Shown: positions 50,720 through 59,782 of the stretch, piece after piece
Layout of the letters: the number at the start of each line of letters is the position of its first letter
Position numbering within the stretch: position 1 is the first letter of the stretch
DNA from: Vibrio campbellii CAIM 519 = NBRC 15631 = ATCC 25920
GTDB lineage: Bacteria; Pseudomonadota; Gammaproteobacteria; Enterobacterales; Vibrionaceae
DNA length: 64,000 nucleotides
Assembly (NCBI RefSeq): GCF_002163755.1
Contig: NZ_CP015864.1
Span: 1,240,001 to 1,304,000 of the forward strand
Direction: 5' to 3'
Made by a program: the position numbers and the translations under genes
Notes under the pieces: model-generated
What the model was told of the DNA's origin: nothing
What the model saw: only the letters and a program-made list of their open reading frames with translations
Databases searched by the model: none

Positions 50720-51238
50720 CTATAGAAGCTCTTTCGAGATCAACTGGAGCAAGAAGGTTTCACGTTCGATGCTCATGCCTTTCTTCGGGCTTTCTGCCAT
50801 CGTCTTTTCATTGTGCGCGATCGCGTCGTGTACATTCATCCAAACTGGACGCATGCCATTTTTCACTTCGTAATCTTCATAAGACGTTTCCCCCAATTCA
50901 CGGTCAATCTTGCACGTGTAGCAGTATGACGTCATGTGCATCACATCCGCACCGTCTTTGTACCATGGACGAAATTCTTCGAAGATACCGAAAGGCTTGA
51001 TGCTGTGAATGTTCTTCGCACCGGTCTCTTCTTCCAGCTCACGTACCAAACCTGCAATCACATCCTCACCGTCATCGATGCCACCGCCAGGCAGCGTGTA
51101 ATCGTGATAACGCTCTGTGTAAAGAAGCAGGACATCTTCACCGTCTAATACAATGGCGCGCGCCGCATTGCGTTGGAAGATGATTTTGTCATCGAGATGC
51201 TCGATGTCTGGGTGCGTAGTAGTTTTCAAATGTCTCAT
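50720..51238 (-). CDS. NUDIX hydrolase
   Basis: The 172-residue protein has a complete NUDIX box (GGIDDGEDVIAGLVRELEEE then TGA), which binds Mg2+ and cleaves nucleoside diphosphates linked to another group. The flanking strands (ARAIVLDGEDVLLLYTERYH, YTLPGGG) and the long C-terminal part (HNEKTMAESPKKGMSIERET) fit small cytosolic pyrophosphohydrolases. The substrate cannot be read from sequence. It is monocistronic. Confidence 0.92.
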   Translation of the reverse strand: MRHLKTTTHPDIEHLDDKIIFQRNAARAIVLDGEDVLLLYTERYHDYTLPGGGIDDGEDVIAGLVRELEEETGAKNIHSIKPFGIFEEFRPWYKDGADVMHMTSYCYTCKIDRELGETSYEDYEVKNGMRPVWMNVHDAIAHNEKTMAESPKKGMSIERETFLLQLISKELL

Positions 51239-51466
51239 CGTAAATTCCGCTGTGAATGTTTTGCGCGCATACTACCGAAATTCATGCGCATTCCCAAGTT
51301 TCAATTTGAGGTCTATTGAAACAACTTTCACTGAACAGTGAGCGAATTCTAAGATTGCACATAAGTCCCTTACAAGCTTCGTGCTTTTAACAAACATAAG
51401 ACAATATTTTTCTGAAACTCTCCTATAATCAATACACTACTCGTTAATCCCATGCGGAGATCAAGA

Positions 51467-51727
51467 ATGAAAAAGACAACTTTAGTAACGGCAGTGGCAG
51501 CAGCGATGGTGTTGGCAGGTTGTTCAACTTATGAAGGTGCAACTCGCTCAAATGAATACACGGCAGCAGCAAACCCAGCAGCGGTATACTGCGTGCAACA
51601 AGGCGGCGAGCTAGATACTGTTACAGAAAATGGCGAGCGTGTAACGTACTGCCAATTGTCTGAAAACGAGCGTTTTGAGCAATGGGAATACTACCGCAAC
51701 AATCATAAAGAAGATGGCGAATCGTAA
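51467..51727 (+). CDS. DUF333-family lipoprotein
   Basis: From the ATG at 51467 (GGAGAT upstream) it has 86 residues. MKKTTLVTAVAAAMVLAGC is a lipoprotein signal. The mature part NPAAVYCVQQGGELDTVTEN, GERVTYCQLSENERFEQWEY is the DUF333 pattern, with two conserved Cys that may pair. The family is often labelled putative hemolysin without evidence; function is unknown. A terminator follows about 45 bp later. Confidence 0.9.
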   Translation: MKKTTLVTAVAAAMVLAGCSTYEGATRSNEYTAAANPAAVYCVQQGGELDTVTENGERVTYCQLSENERFEQWEYYRNNHKEDGES

Positions 51728-51771
51728 ACACCGTTAACATTTGCGCAATCTAAGGTTACATTATTATCAAT

Positions 51772-51794
51772 AAAGGGGCTTTAAGCTCCTTTTT
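51772..51794 (+). terminator. Intrinsic terminator after the DUF333 gene
   Basis: AAAGGGGCT and AGCTCCTTT form a stem with one G-T pair and a small loop, followed by TT. Confidence 0.75.
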
Positions 51795-51989
51795 GTTTAC
51801 CGTAAATTTCCCTACTTTCTGATACTTACCCCTTTATCCATCGGCCTTACCGCATAGCGACACGATATCGAACGGCGTTTTATTCCTGACGTTCCCCTGA
51901 CATTACTTTCCAACCGGTCAATAAAATTCCTCGCGCACATCACGAAATTTCACGTTTTTTCCACATTTTTATTGGAGCGGGTGGTCAGG

Positions 51990-52667
51990 ATGAAAACAGA
52001 TACTGTCAAACAAGCCGAATCGGCACAATCCAACCTTGTTGCTGAAAACTCAAAAGTGACTGAAGAGTCAAAACGCATCATCTACAAATCGATGTTGAGT
52101 GCGTTGACCATCGTTGCAATTAGTATTCTAGTGAACTTAAGTATCCGCGTGGATTACGTTTTACTAGGCTCAACCTTGGGTGAAACGTCCGTCACTGAAA
52201 CATTGCAATTGATCATGCTGGCCGTTGCGTCTTGGTCTTTCTTCCGCGTCTCTAGACAAGAAAGCCATGTATCCCATGCTGCCATTCTGATCTCAGGCTT
52301 CTTCGCTGTATTGATGATCCGTGAGATGGATTACTGGTTCGACATGATTCACCATGGCTCTTGGGTATTCCCTGCTCTTGCGATAACAGCGCTGGCTTGT
52401 GCGAAAGCTTACCGAGGCGGTAAAGGTACCGTAAATGAAATGGCAATCATCTTACAATCGCCATACATGAAGCTGCTTATCGGCTCGGTGATCTTATTGT
52501 TGGTGTTTTCTCGTCTATACGGAATGGGCAGCTTCTGGCAGCACGTAATGGGTGAGCACTACGTACGCGATGTGAAAAACATCTCAGAAGAAGGTATTGA
52601 GCTACTTTGTTACAGCTTAATCGCGCTCAGTGCAGTACGCACACGCCGCGAGCTAAAACGTCAATAA
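51990..52667 (+). CDS. Polytopic membrane protein, unknown family
   Basis: From the ATG at 51990 the protein has 225 residues. A polar N-terminus of about 32 residues (MKTDTVKQAESAQSNLVAEN) precedes five or six membrane helices (SMLSALTIVAISILVNLSIR, ILISGFFAVLMIREMDYWFD, WVFPALAITALACAKAY). The segment REMDYWFDMIHHGSW has charged and aromatic residues that could bind a cofactor or metal. The C-terminus is basic (RTRRELKRQ). I do not recognise the family. A TTG at 51972 is a possible longer start. It converges on the YdcF-like gene. Confidence 0.75.
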   Translation: MKTDTVKQAESAQSNLVAENSKVTEESKRIIYKSMLSALTIVAISILVNLSIRVDYVLLGSTLGETSVTETLQLIMLAVASWSFFRVSRQESHVSHAAILISGFFAVLMIREMDYWFDMIHHGSWVFPALAITALACAKAYRGGKGTVNEMAIILQSPYMKLLIGSVILLLVFSRLYGMGSFWQHVMGEHYVRDVKNISEEGIELLCYSLIALSAVRTRRELKRQ

Positions 52668-52682
52668 GTTACGCTCGTTGGC

Positions 52683-53519
52683 CTAGGTATTTGCCTCAGG
52701 ATCAAGTCGCAGGTTCAGCGACGTAAGAATCGGATGGAATACCGCTAGCGCTTGCTCTGCGGCACAAACCGAATCATCAAAGGCTGTCATTTCGATGGCC
52801 TTTTTCATATCTGCAATTTGCCTTTGAACATCTTGTCCTAACTGCAACACTTGCAGCCTCTCTATGGATCGACGAGCGATTGCTAATGGCTTTGCTCGTA
52901 CCTCAGCCAAATCACGCTTAAATACGTCACGCTTTACGCCTTCTAGATACACTCGGTAGGTCGTAAGCTCATCAAACAGCAGAAACGCCTCAGCTAACAC
53001 GCCTGTATGAGGGTAAGGCACACTAATGTGTTTAGACACTTTGAGGGGAATATTGAGGTGAACCCCCATTTCCTCGCAGCGCGATTTCAACACTCTCAAT
53101 AGGCCTTGTTCATCCATCAGCGTTTGAATCTCAATAATCCGTTCCAAGTGGTAGTCATTGGAAAGCAGTGTGACTTCAATGGTTTGGCCTGTTTGACAAA
53201 GGCCACTCTGTAATAGTTCTGCGGCGGCATTCTGCATGTTCTGCACCGTATTAAGTGAACGGTTCTCGATGATCACTTGCTGCTCTGGAAAGTCGACGCC
53301 TTTTACCTCCATCAGATGACGAAAGTAACCGTACATTGCATCCGCTTCAGAGACTGTCTGACTTTGAGTTATCCCACCACAGAACACCAATGCAGTAGTA
53401 TCAAAGCACAGCTCGTTTAAAACATTAGACAATGCTTCAACACGGGAGCGGCCCTCAACGCTTAGCTTATCGTGCACCAAGCGTTTGCCCAGAATGATCA
53501 CTACTTTGTTTAACTTCAT
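52683..53519 (-). CDS. YdcF/ElyC-family (DUF218) protein
   Basis: The 278-residue protein has a Rossmann-like DUF218 domain: VVIILGKRLVHDKLSVEGRS, LVFCGGITQSQTVSEADAMY, IIENRSLNTVQNMQNAAAEL and VTLLSNDYHLERII. Relatives include YdcF, SanA and ElyC; YdcF binds S-adenosylmethionine. It has no signal peptide, so it should be cytosolic. The last 90 residues are helical. No operon partner is visible. Confidence 0.88.
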   Translation of the reverse strand: MKLNKVVIILGKRLVHDKLSVEGRSRVEALSNVLNELCFDTTALVFCGGITQSQTVSEADAMYGYFRHLMEVKGVDFPEQQVIIENRSLNTVQNMQNAAAELLQSGLCQTGQTIEVTLLSNDYHLERIIEIQTLMDEQGLLRVLKSRCEEMGVHLNIPLKVSKHISVPYPHTGVLAEAFLLFDELTTYRVYLEGVKRDVFKRDLAEVRAKPLAIARRSIERLQVLQLGQDVQRQIADMKKAIEMTAFDDSVCAAEQALAVFHPILTSLNLRLDPEANT

Positions 53520-53663
53520 TACCGAGATCTCAATTACTCATACTTTAGAGAACAATTTGTATACAAAATTTTGCTTTGCCAATACCCTCTCAGGCATTAA
53601 CATCTAATTAACAATGTCATTCTAGAGACCTGAATAAAGGTCCGTAGAGAAAGGAAGTCAATT

Positions 53664-55034
53664 ATGCTGTCGATTTTCGATATTTTTAAAGTCGGTGTCG
53701 GTCCATCCAGTTCCCACACCAATGGCCCAATGCTCGCAGGTTACCATTTCACTCAACTACTTAGCGACTCTATGGCGAAAGTGCACAAGGTGCAAGTTGA
53801 CCTTTATGGTTCTTTATCGCTGACAGGCAAAGGTCACCACACTGACCGTGCTACCGTACTTGGCTTGATGGGCAACAAACCCGATACCATCAAGATGACC
53901 AGTGCCAAGAGTGCACTGCAACATACTATTGAACATGGCACACTCTCGGTCGCAGGTGTTCATGAAATCGTGTTTAGTTATGATCACGATATCGTCTTCC
54001 ACAGCGACAACCTCCCATTGCATGAAAATGGCATGACCATTACGGCTTTTGATGCTGCTGGCGATCAAGTCGCGTTTGAGACTTACTACTCCATTGGCGG
54101 TGGCTTTATTGCAACCGCTGCCGAACTGGAAAACGGCAGCAGCGAAGCGGAAGTGCAAGTGTGTTACCCGTTCAAATCAGCCGATGAAATGCTAGAGAAA
54201 GCAGAACAAAACGGCTTGAGCTTAGGCGGAATGATTCTGCAAAACGAACACGCGTTTCGTGAGCAGGAAGAGATCGAACAAAAAGCCGAACAGATCTGGA
54301 AAGTGATGTCGCTGTGTATGCAGCGTGGCTTCGATACCGAAGGTATTCTTGAAGGCGGGTTGAATGTGACACGCCGTGCACCAAACCTACTTAAAAAGCT
54401 CGAAGCGAATGCGGCCGTAGAAAACGATCCAATGGAGATCATGGATTGGATTAACCTATTTGCTTTCGCGGTGAGTGAAGAGAACGCCGCCGGTGGTCAA
54501 GTGGTTACATCCCCAACAAACGGCGCGGCCGGCGTTATCCCTGCGGTACTGATGTACTACCACCGCTTCATCAAAGAGCTGGACAACAAACAGTTGAAGG
54601 ACTTCTTAGCAGTCGCGGGGGCGATTGGTATTTTATACAAAACCAACGCTTCTATTTCCGGTGCTGAGGTAGGTTGCCAGGGTGAAGTCGGTGTTTCGTC
54701 TTCGATGGCAGCAGCAGGCTTAACCGCACTGCGCGGTGGCAGTAATGAACAAATCTGTATTGCCGCAGAGATCGCCATGGAGCACTCACTAGGCATGACC
54801 TGCGACCCAATTGGCGGTTTGGTTCAAGTTCCGTGTATCGAACGAAATGCGATGGGCGCGATGAAGGCCATCAACGCATCACGCATGGCACTGAAGCGCA
54901 CCAGTAAATGTCTTATTTCATTAGATAAAGTTATCGAAACCATGTACCAGACTGGTAAAGACATGAATAAAAAATACCGTGAAACATCACTTGGTGGTCT
55001 GGCAGTTATTCATATGGCACCACCATGCGAATAG
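53664..55034 (+). CDS. sdaA: L-serine ammonia-lyase (iron-sulfur type)
   Basis: The enzyme deaminates L-serine to pyruvate and ammonia with a [4Fe-4S] cluster. The protein has 456 residues, a single-chain form. The start (MLSIFDIFKVGVGPSSSHTN) and the alpha domain (AGGQVVTSPTNGAAGVIPAV, GCQGEVGVSSSMAAAGLTAL, GMTCDPIGGLVQVPCIERNA) carry the cluster cysteines. An AAGGAAG ribosome site precedes the ATG. The paralogue names sdaA and sdaB cannot be told apart here. A terminator follows, then a POT-type transporter, so a link between peptide or amino-acid uptake and serine breakdown is possible. Confidence 0.95.
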   Translation: MLSIFDIFKVGVGPSSSHTNGPMLAGYHFTQLLSDSMAKVHKVQVDLYGSLSLTGKGHHTDRATVLGLMGNKPDTIKMTSAKSALQHTIEHGTLSVAGVHEIVFSYDHDIVFHSDNLPLHENGMTITAFDAAGDQVAFETYYSIGGGFIATAAELENGSSEAEVQVCYPFKSADEMLEKAEQNGLSLGGMILQNEHAFREQEEIEQKAEQIWKVMSLCMQRGFDTEGILEGGLNVTRRAPNLLKKLEANAAVENDPMEIMDWINLFAFAVSEENAAGGQVVTSPTNGAAGVIPAVLMYYHRFIKELDNKQLKDFLAVAGAIGILYKTNASISGAEVGCQGEVGVSSSMAAAGLTALRGGSNEQICIAAEIAMEHSLGMTCDPIGGLVQVPCIERNAMGAMKAINASRMALKRTSKCLISLDKVIETMYQTGKDMNKKYRETSLGGLAVIHMAPPCE

Positions 55035-55074
55035 CACACTTTACATCAGCTATCGCTAATTAATAATTCTCATT

Positions 55075-55098
55075 GTTGGCGGACAAAGTTCCGCCAAC
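55075..55098 (+). terminator. Intrinsic terminator after sdaA
   Basis: GTTGGCGGA and TCCGCCAAC form a 9-bp stem with a 6-base loop; the tail GTCTTCTTTCTTTC is pyrimidine-rich. Confidence 0.75.
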
Positions 55099-55407
55099 GT
55101 CTTCTTTCTTTCGCCCAAATTACATCATCTCCTGCCCCACTCTCTATTGCATATTATTTCAGCGACATTTCAAAACCTTAAAACCGCCTTAGAACAATCA
55201 TCTTATAAATTGTTACTTTCTGGTCATTTATTCACGTAATTTCGATTTGATCTAGAACAACATATTAGTAAGGCAAACGTTTCGCATTAGAAATTTTGGT
55301 GCATTAAATTCGTTTTATGCGACAATTGTTTCAATATGTAACATACCGTTTAAGTAACATTTAACAGAAATAATAACTACCTTTCTCGCAATAGTGAGTA
55401 TTTAATT
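55099..55407. other. AT-rich intergenic region before the POT-type transporter
   Basis: About 310 bases with no open frame of note. It should hold the transporter promoter. I could not define a specific operator. Confidence 0.4.
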
Positions 55408-56883
55408 ATGTGGAATAAACTAAATAAATCTATGATGTTCTGCCAAATGATGTTTGGCTTATCATTTTATGGTGTGTTGGTCAGTCTAACGCGTTTTTTC
55501 TTAGAGGATCTGAATTACAACGAAGCTGATACCATGATGATCGTGGGTGCCTTTTCGGCGATTGGCCCCCTATTTGCGATTGCTGGCGGCTTTATCGCTG
55601 ATAAATTTTTAGGTGCTTACCGTTCTCTATCGATTGCCTTCCTAGCATTCGCATCTGGTTACGTACTGCTTGTTCTTGGGGCTTCGGCAACCAACGTACC
55701 GCTTTCTATGTGTGGTATCGCACTAGCAAGTTACGGCCGTGGTTTAATGTCACCTTCTTACCCTAGCCTGTACAAACGTACCTTTAAGTCTCAAGAAGAT
55801 TTCGAGAAAGGTTATCCAATCAACTACTCAGTGAACAACGTGGGCGCTTTCCTAGGTCAATACTTGTTCCCAATGATTGTGCTGATCATCGGCTTTAATG
55901 GTGGTTTCACTATTTCAGCAGTGATGGCTGGCGCAGCATTGGTGATGCTACTTGTGTTCCGCAAAGGGTTGGTTGGCGTTGCTTCTGATCTGGATCGTCA
56001 AAGCGTTAGCATGAAGAACTGGATTTTCTTCGCGATCATCTCAGCAGCGATGATTGCACTGGTATTCTTCATGTTCTCTAACATGGATATCGGTCAAAAC
56101 ATCGTTTATGCCATCGGTGGTGTAGCGATTCTTTACTTTATTTATTTGATGTTTAAAGCCAGCAAAGCGGAATCATTGAGGATGGGTACTATACTTATCG
56201 TTACCTTCCTAACCACTTGTTTCTTCGTATATTACGGTCAGATGATGACTTCAATGAACATGGTAGCGATCAACACACTAAAAGGTTCTCTGTTTGGCTT
56301 CATTCCACTAGAGCCTGAAGCTGCAATGGCGATGAACCCGCTATGGTGTATGGTTGGTGGCCCTATCGTTGCTGGCTTCTTTGGCATGCTAGAAAAACGT
56401 GACATTCACCTATCAACAGCAACTAAGATTGCATTGGCATTCGTGCTAACCGCTATCGCATTCGGCATCCTAACCTTCGCGGTAACGACCGTTGGCGAAG
56501 ACGTCATTATCATGCCTGAGATCTTCCTAGCGATTCACTTCTTCCAAGCGATCGCAGAAGTTATCGTAGGTTCAATGGTAGTAGCATTCATCCTATCGGT
56601 TGCACCTAAGCACATTGAGAACTTCTCTGTAAGCTTGTTCTCAGTAGCTATCGCGCTAAGTGGTATCGTTGGTGCCGCGTTCTCGACTTCTATCGCACTA
56701 GAAAAAGGTCAAGAGATCACCCAAGAGATCGTACAACACGTTTACGGCGAATACTTCCAACTGCTGACTATCCTAGCGGTTGTGATGGTTGCGATTGCCT
56801 TGGGCGCATCATTCATCATTCGTAAGATGCTTGAAGCGGCAAAACAAAGTGAAGCTGAATTGGAAGTGGTTGAGCAAAACTAA
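55408..56883 (+). CDS. POT/PTR2-type MFS transporter
   Basis: The 491-residue protein has 12-14 membrane helices. IAGGFIADKFLGAYRSLSIA and YSVNNVGAFLGQYLFPMIVL match the proton-dependent oligopeptide transporter family (GG.ADr.lG.yr, N.GA). In place of the ExxERFxYYG motif of helix 1 it has MMFGLSFYGVLVSLTRFF, so the glutamates used for proton coupling are missing. The substrate is unknown; a di/tripeptide or amino acid is likely. It is monocistronic, with a terminator after it, and follows sdaA. Confidence 0.8.
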   Translation: MWNKLNKSMMFCQMMFGLSFYGVLVSLTRFFLEDLNYNEADTMMIVGAFSAIGPLFAIAGGFIADKFLGAYRSLSIAFLAFASGYVLLVLGASATNVPLSMCGIALASYGRGLMSPSYPSLYKRTFKSQEDFEKGYPINYSVNNVGAFLGQYLFPMIVLIIGFNGGFTISAVMAGAALVMLLVFRKGLVGVASDLDRQSVSMKNWIFFAIISAAMIALVFFMFSNMDIGQNIVYAIGGVAILYFIYLMFKASKAESLRMGTILIVTFLTTCFFVYYGQMMTSMNMVAINTLKGSLFGFIPLEPEAAMAMNPLWCMVGGPIVAGFFGMLEKRDIHLSTATKIALAFVLTAIAFGILTFAVTTVGEDVIIMPEIFLAIHFFQAIAEVIVGSMVVAFILSVAPKHIENFSVSLFSVAIALSGIVGAAFSTSIALEKGQEITQEIVQHVYGEYFQLLTILAVVMVAIALGASFIIRKMLEAAKQSEAELEVVEQN

Positions 56884-56905
56884 TTACCCATTTCACCTAA
56901 ACACA

Positions 56906-56936
56906 AAAACGGAAGCTCAGTAGCTTCCGTTTTTTA
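56906..56936 (+). terminator. Strong intrinsic terminator between transporter and mntH
   Basis: AAAACGGAAGCT and AGCTTCCGTTTT form a 12-bp perfect stem with a 4-base loop and further Ts. It may serve both converging genes, as the flanks are A- and T-rich. Confidence 0.92.
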
Positions 56937-56966
56937 TCGACAGAGTTTGCTATCAAAGCGCCATTG

Positions 56967-58238
56967 CTACGCTGTAAGCGTTACCATTAAGTAAGCGTTT
57001 AATGCCAATACCAAAGAAACAATCACCACACCGGCATAAGACACCCATTTGTTGTTTTTGAATTCACCCATCAAGCGTTCGCTGTTGGTAAAGATAAGCA
57101 ATGGGATAATCGCCAGCGCAATACCAAAGCTCAACACCACTTGGCTCATCACCAAGATATCGGTAGTGTTCATGCCCAAACCAATCACCACAAACGAAGG
57201 TGCCATAGTAATAAAGCGGCGTACCCACATTGGGATAGAGAAGCGTACAAAGCCTTGCATCACCACCTGACCTGCCATTGTACCAACAACGGTAGAAGAC
57301 AAGCCTGAAGCAATCAACGAGACACCAAACAACACAGAAGCAGCTTTACCTACCAATGGCGTTAGCGTCATATATGCTGTTTCAATTTCCGCCACATGTT
57401 GGTTGCCTGAGTAATGGAACACGGCAGCTGCCATCGCCACAATTGCGATATTCACAAAGCCTGCAATCACCATCGCAATCAACACATCAAAGCGAGTGGT
57501 ACGAAGGCGAGTTTTTGTGCTTTCACCGTAACTGTTTTTGAACAATGCTGAATGAAGATAAATCACATGAGGCATCACTGTTGCGCCAAGAATACCGGCA
57601 GCCAGGTAGATTTGATGCGAATCAGTAAAAGTTGGAGTTAGCAGACCTTTGACCATTTCACCGCCCGCAGGGTGCGCAAAAAATAGTTCAGCAATGTAGA
57701 TAACCGCCACCAACATCAAAAGTGAACCAATCACCACCTCTAGTGGTTTTTGACCTTTCTGGTTAAGCATCAGAATCATCACAGTAGCAACTGCAGTGAT
57801 CATCGCTCCTCCCATCAAGCTGATGCCAAACACCAACTGAAAGCCCACGGCCGCACCGATAAACTCAGCAAGATCTGTCGCTATCGCAATGATTTCCGCT
57901 TGGATCCAGTAGAAGCCTACTGCCCACTTATTCGGTAGGTGGTCACGTAGATGCTCTGCGAGATTTTTGCCTGTGACAATACCTAGCTTGGCGGATAAAT
58001 ACTGAATCAACATCGCCATTAGGTTCGCCCATAACACTACCCAAAGTAGCTGGTAACCAAATGAAGATCCCGATTCAATATTCGTCGCAAAATTGCCTGG
58101 ATCGATGTAGCCAATCGCCGCAATAAATGCAGGACCAAACATCATTAATTTACGTTTGACTTTGATAAAAGCCGGAACATTTGATTCTGCCGCGTCCTCT
58201 AACTGTATGGATGCATAATTTATCGATACATTACTCAT
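56967..58238 (-). CDS. mntH: Nramp-family divalent metal transporter MntH
   Basis: MntH imports Mn2+ (and some Fe2+) with protons. From the ATG at 58238 (GAGAGGAAT upstream) it has 423 residues and 11 membrane helices. The metal-site motifs IDPGNFATN in helix 1 and ATVMPHVIYLHS in helix 6 are intact. A longer start at 58277 runs into the operator and is unlikely. A Fur-like palindrome lies 37 bp upstream, so iron- or manganese-dependent repression is expected. Confidence 0.94.
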   Translation of the reverse strand: MSNVSINYASIQLEDAAESNVPAFIKVKRKLMMFGPAFIAAIGYIDPGNFATNIESGSSFGYQLLWVVLWANLMAMLIQYLSAKLGIVTGKNLAEHLRDHLPNKWAVGFYWIQAEIIAIATDLAEFIGAAVGFQLVFGISLMGGAMITAVATVMILMLNQKGQKPLEVVIGSLLMLVAVIYIAELFFAHPAGGEMVKGLLTPTFTDSHQIYLAAGILGATVMPHVIYLHSALFKNSYGESTKTRLRTTRFDVLIAMVIAGFVNIAIVAMAAAVFHYSGNQHVAEIETAYMTLTPLVGKAASVLFGVSLIASGLSSTVVGTMAGQVVMQGFVRFSIPMWVRRFITMAPSFVVIGLGMNTTDILVMSQVVLSFGIALAIIPLLIFTNSERLMGEFKNNKWVSYAGVVIVSLVLALNAYLMVTLTA

Positions 58239-58275
58239 GGCGGTATTCCTCTCTATTGATAATAGAATCATACCC

Positions 58276-58308
58276 AAACCTAAATGATAATCAATATCAT
58301 TTAGGTTT
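58276..58308 (-). promoter_or_regulatory. Fur-box-like palindrome before mntH
   Basis: Two 14-bp arms (AAACCTAAATGATA / TATCATTTAGGTTT) match perfectly around a five-base centre. The core TGATAATCAATATCA (58285-58299) fits the 7-1-7 Fur consensus TGATAATnATTATCA with one mismatch. The arms extend the symmetry well beyond a simple Fur box. A second metalloregulator such as MntR could also use the site. Confidence 0.75.
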
Positions 58309-58395
58309 ATAAAAATGGTAAATAATATTTCAGCAATTATTTATTAGTTCTCGAGAAACAAAAGCTATCAAAAAATTTTTATTCGGTAGAAACAA

Positions 58396-58420
58396 CAATG
58401 CCGCGTTAGACGCGGCATTG
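58396..58420 (-). terminator. Intrinsic terminator after the small periplasmic protein gene
   Basis: CAATGCCGCG and CGCGGCATTG form a 10-bp perfect stem; on the minus strand the tail is TTGTTTC. Confidence 0.8.
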
Positions 58421-58449
58421 AGGCTGAGCTTGATTCTATGTTTTGTCGT

Positions 58450-58686
58450 TTAATCGCGGCGGCCACGTAATTGAATCGGTTGATTAGAGGCGTCGGTTTG
58501 AATGACCACACCACCGTTAGTATTTTCATTTCGGCCCTGAAGTGCTAATTCAGAACCCACACGTCTAACTTCAATTCGGTTTTCTTGACTCATTGTCATA
58601 TCAATTGCCCCTGTAAAGGATCCATCACTAGCGAATGCCACATTTACACAACAAACCATTAAGCCTAGTGCGATTAGTTTTTTCAT
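58450..58686 (-). CDS. Small exported protein, unknown function
   Basis: The 78-residue protein has a Sec signal (MKKLIALGLMVCCVNVAFA), cleaved after AFA. The mature part is about 59 residues (SDGSFTGAIDMTMSQENRIE, VRRVGSELALQGRNENTNGG, ASNQPIQLRGRRD) and beta-rich. A short product of this kind probably resides in the periplasm. No family is recognised. It has its own terminator. Confidence 0.7.
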   Translation of the reverse strand: MKKLIALGLMVCCVNVAFASDGSFTGAIDMTMSQENRIEVRRVGSELALQGRNENTNGGVVIQTDASNQPIQLRGRRD

Positions 58687-58891
58687 ACTCCACCTCGATA
58701 TCTAATTACATCATTTCGATGGAGAGACTTTAGCAACGTACGTTTTGTAGCACGAGGAAAACCCAGATTTACCAAATGGAAATTCTCATTAAAAAGCGCT
58801 TTTTACCAGAAACTTAGAATTGACTATCACCTGTCTTTTATTGCGAGAGGCGGAGTTATGATGCCATAGCAACATTGGCTGGAGTAGAAAA

Positions 58892-59782
58892 ATGACAATC
58901 AATCTGGATATGCAAAACGTCTTGGTGTTAAAGCGTATGTATGAGTTACGTAACGTGCGTTTAGTGGCAGAATCCCTAGGAAAAACATCTGGCGCCATCA
59001 GTAAAAATCTCACCAAAATGAAAGTGAAACTGGATGACCCCCTTTTCATTCAAACCAAAAATGGTTTTGAGCCGACCTCCTTTGTTGAAGCCAATATGCT
59101 GCACTTCGAGCAGATATTAACGAGTCTCGATGCAATTCAGCCCCAAGAATTTTCACCAGACCTTTACACCGGAGAAATTATCGTCTTCTCAAATACACTC
59201 TTTTGGGACCGATACGGTGATAAGCTCTATCTCAAACTACTCGAGCACGCTAAAAATGCGAGCTATAAATTTTTAAGATGGGGAGCAGATACAAAGAACC
59301 GCATCATAGATGGAGAGAACGCAGTTGCGATTCATTACTTCGATGAAGACCTTCCCCAGTCTATTGCTCAGCAAGAGTTAGGCAAGGGCAAAGCAGTATT
59401 CTTCGTTAGAGAAGGTCATCCAGCTCAAGACTTCCAGTCCCTAGAAAATTACCCATTTGTGCTATTTAAAACACCTGGCTGGAACGATCACAAATACCCA
59501 TTATTGGATCGTCTGAAGAACATAGGCTTTGATGTGCAGCCCAAAATCGAGGTAGAGCACCCTGCAATGATCCACAATATCATCATGAAAACTGATCACT
59601 TCGGTATCACCATGAGCGGTCATGTTCCCGAATGTTGTCGAAGTATTGATCTACCAAATGGACTCGAACTTGGCGTAAGTTTTGTGATGAGTTGTCGTCG
59701 CTCACAACAATATTCCCCTAAAACCAAGTGGCTTTTTAACGTAATTCAATCGATCATCAACCAATATTCCAGACAAGATTAG
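58892..59782 (+). CDS. LysR-family transcriptional regulator (divergent)
   Basis: The 296-residue protein has an N-terminal helix-turn-helix (LVAESLGKTSGAISKNLTKM) and a LysR-like effector region. The helix-turn-helix is preceded by MQNVLVLKRMYELRNVRLVA, in LysR register. The effector part (FLRWGADTKNRIIDGENAVA, FDVQPKIEVEHPAMIHNIIM) is divergent. The GGAG ribosome site fits the ATG. It overlaps the 3' end of the phosphotransferase gene tail to tail by 4 bp. The target is unknown; the divergent neighbour is the small exported protein. Confidence 0.85.
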   Translation: MTINLDMQNVLVLKRMYELRNVRLVAESLGKTSGAISKNLTKMKVKLDDPLFIQTKNGFEPTSFVEANMLHFEQILTSLDAIQPQEFSPDLYTGEIIVFSNTLFWDRYGDKLYLKLLEHAKNASYKFLRWGADTKNRIIDGENAVAIHYFDEDLPQSIAQQELGKGKAVFFVREGHPAQDFQSLENYPFVLFKTPGWNDHKYPLLDRLKNIGFDVQPKIEVEHPAMIHNIIMKTDHFGITMSGHVPECCRSIDLPNGLELGVSFVMSCRRSQQYSPKTKWLFNVIQSIINQYSRQD

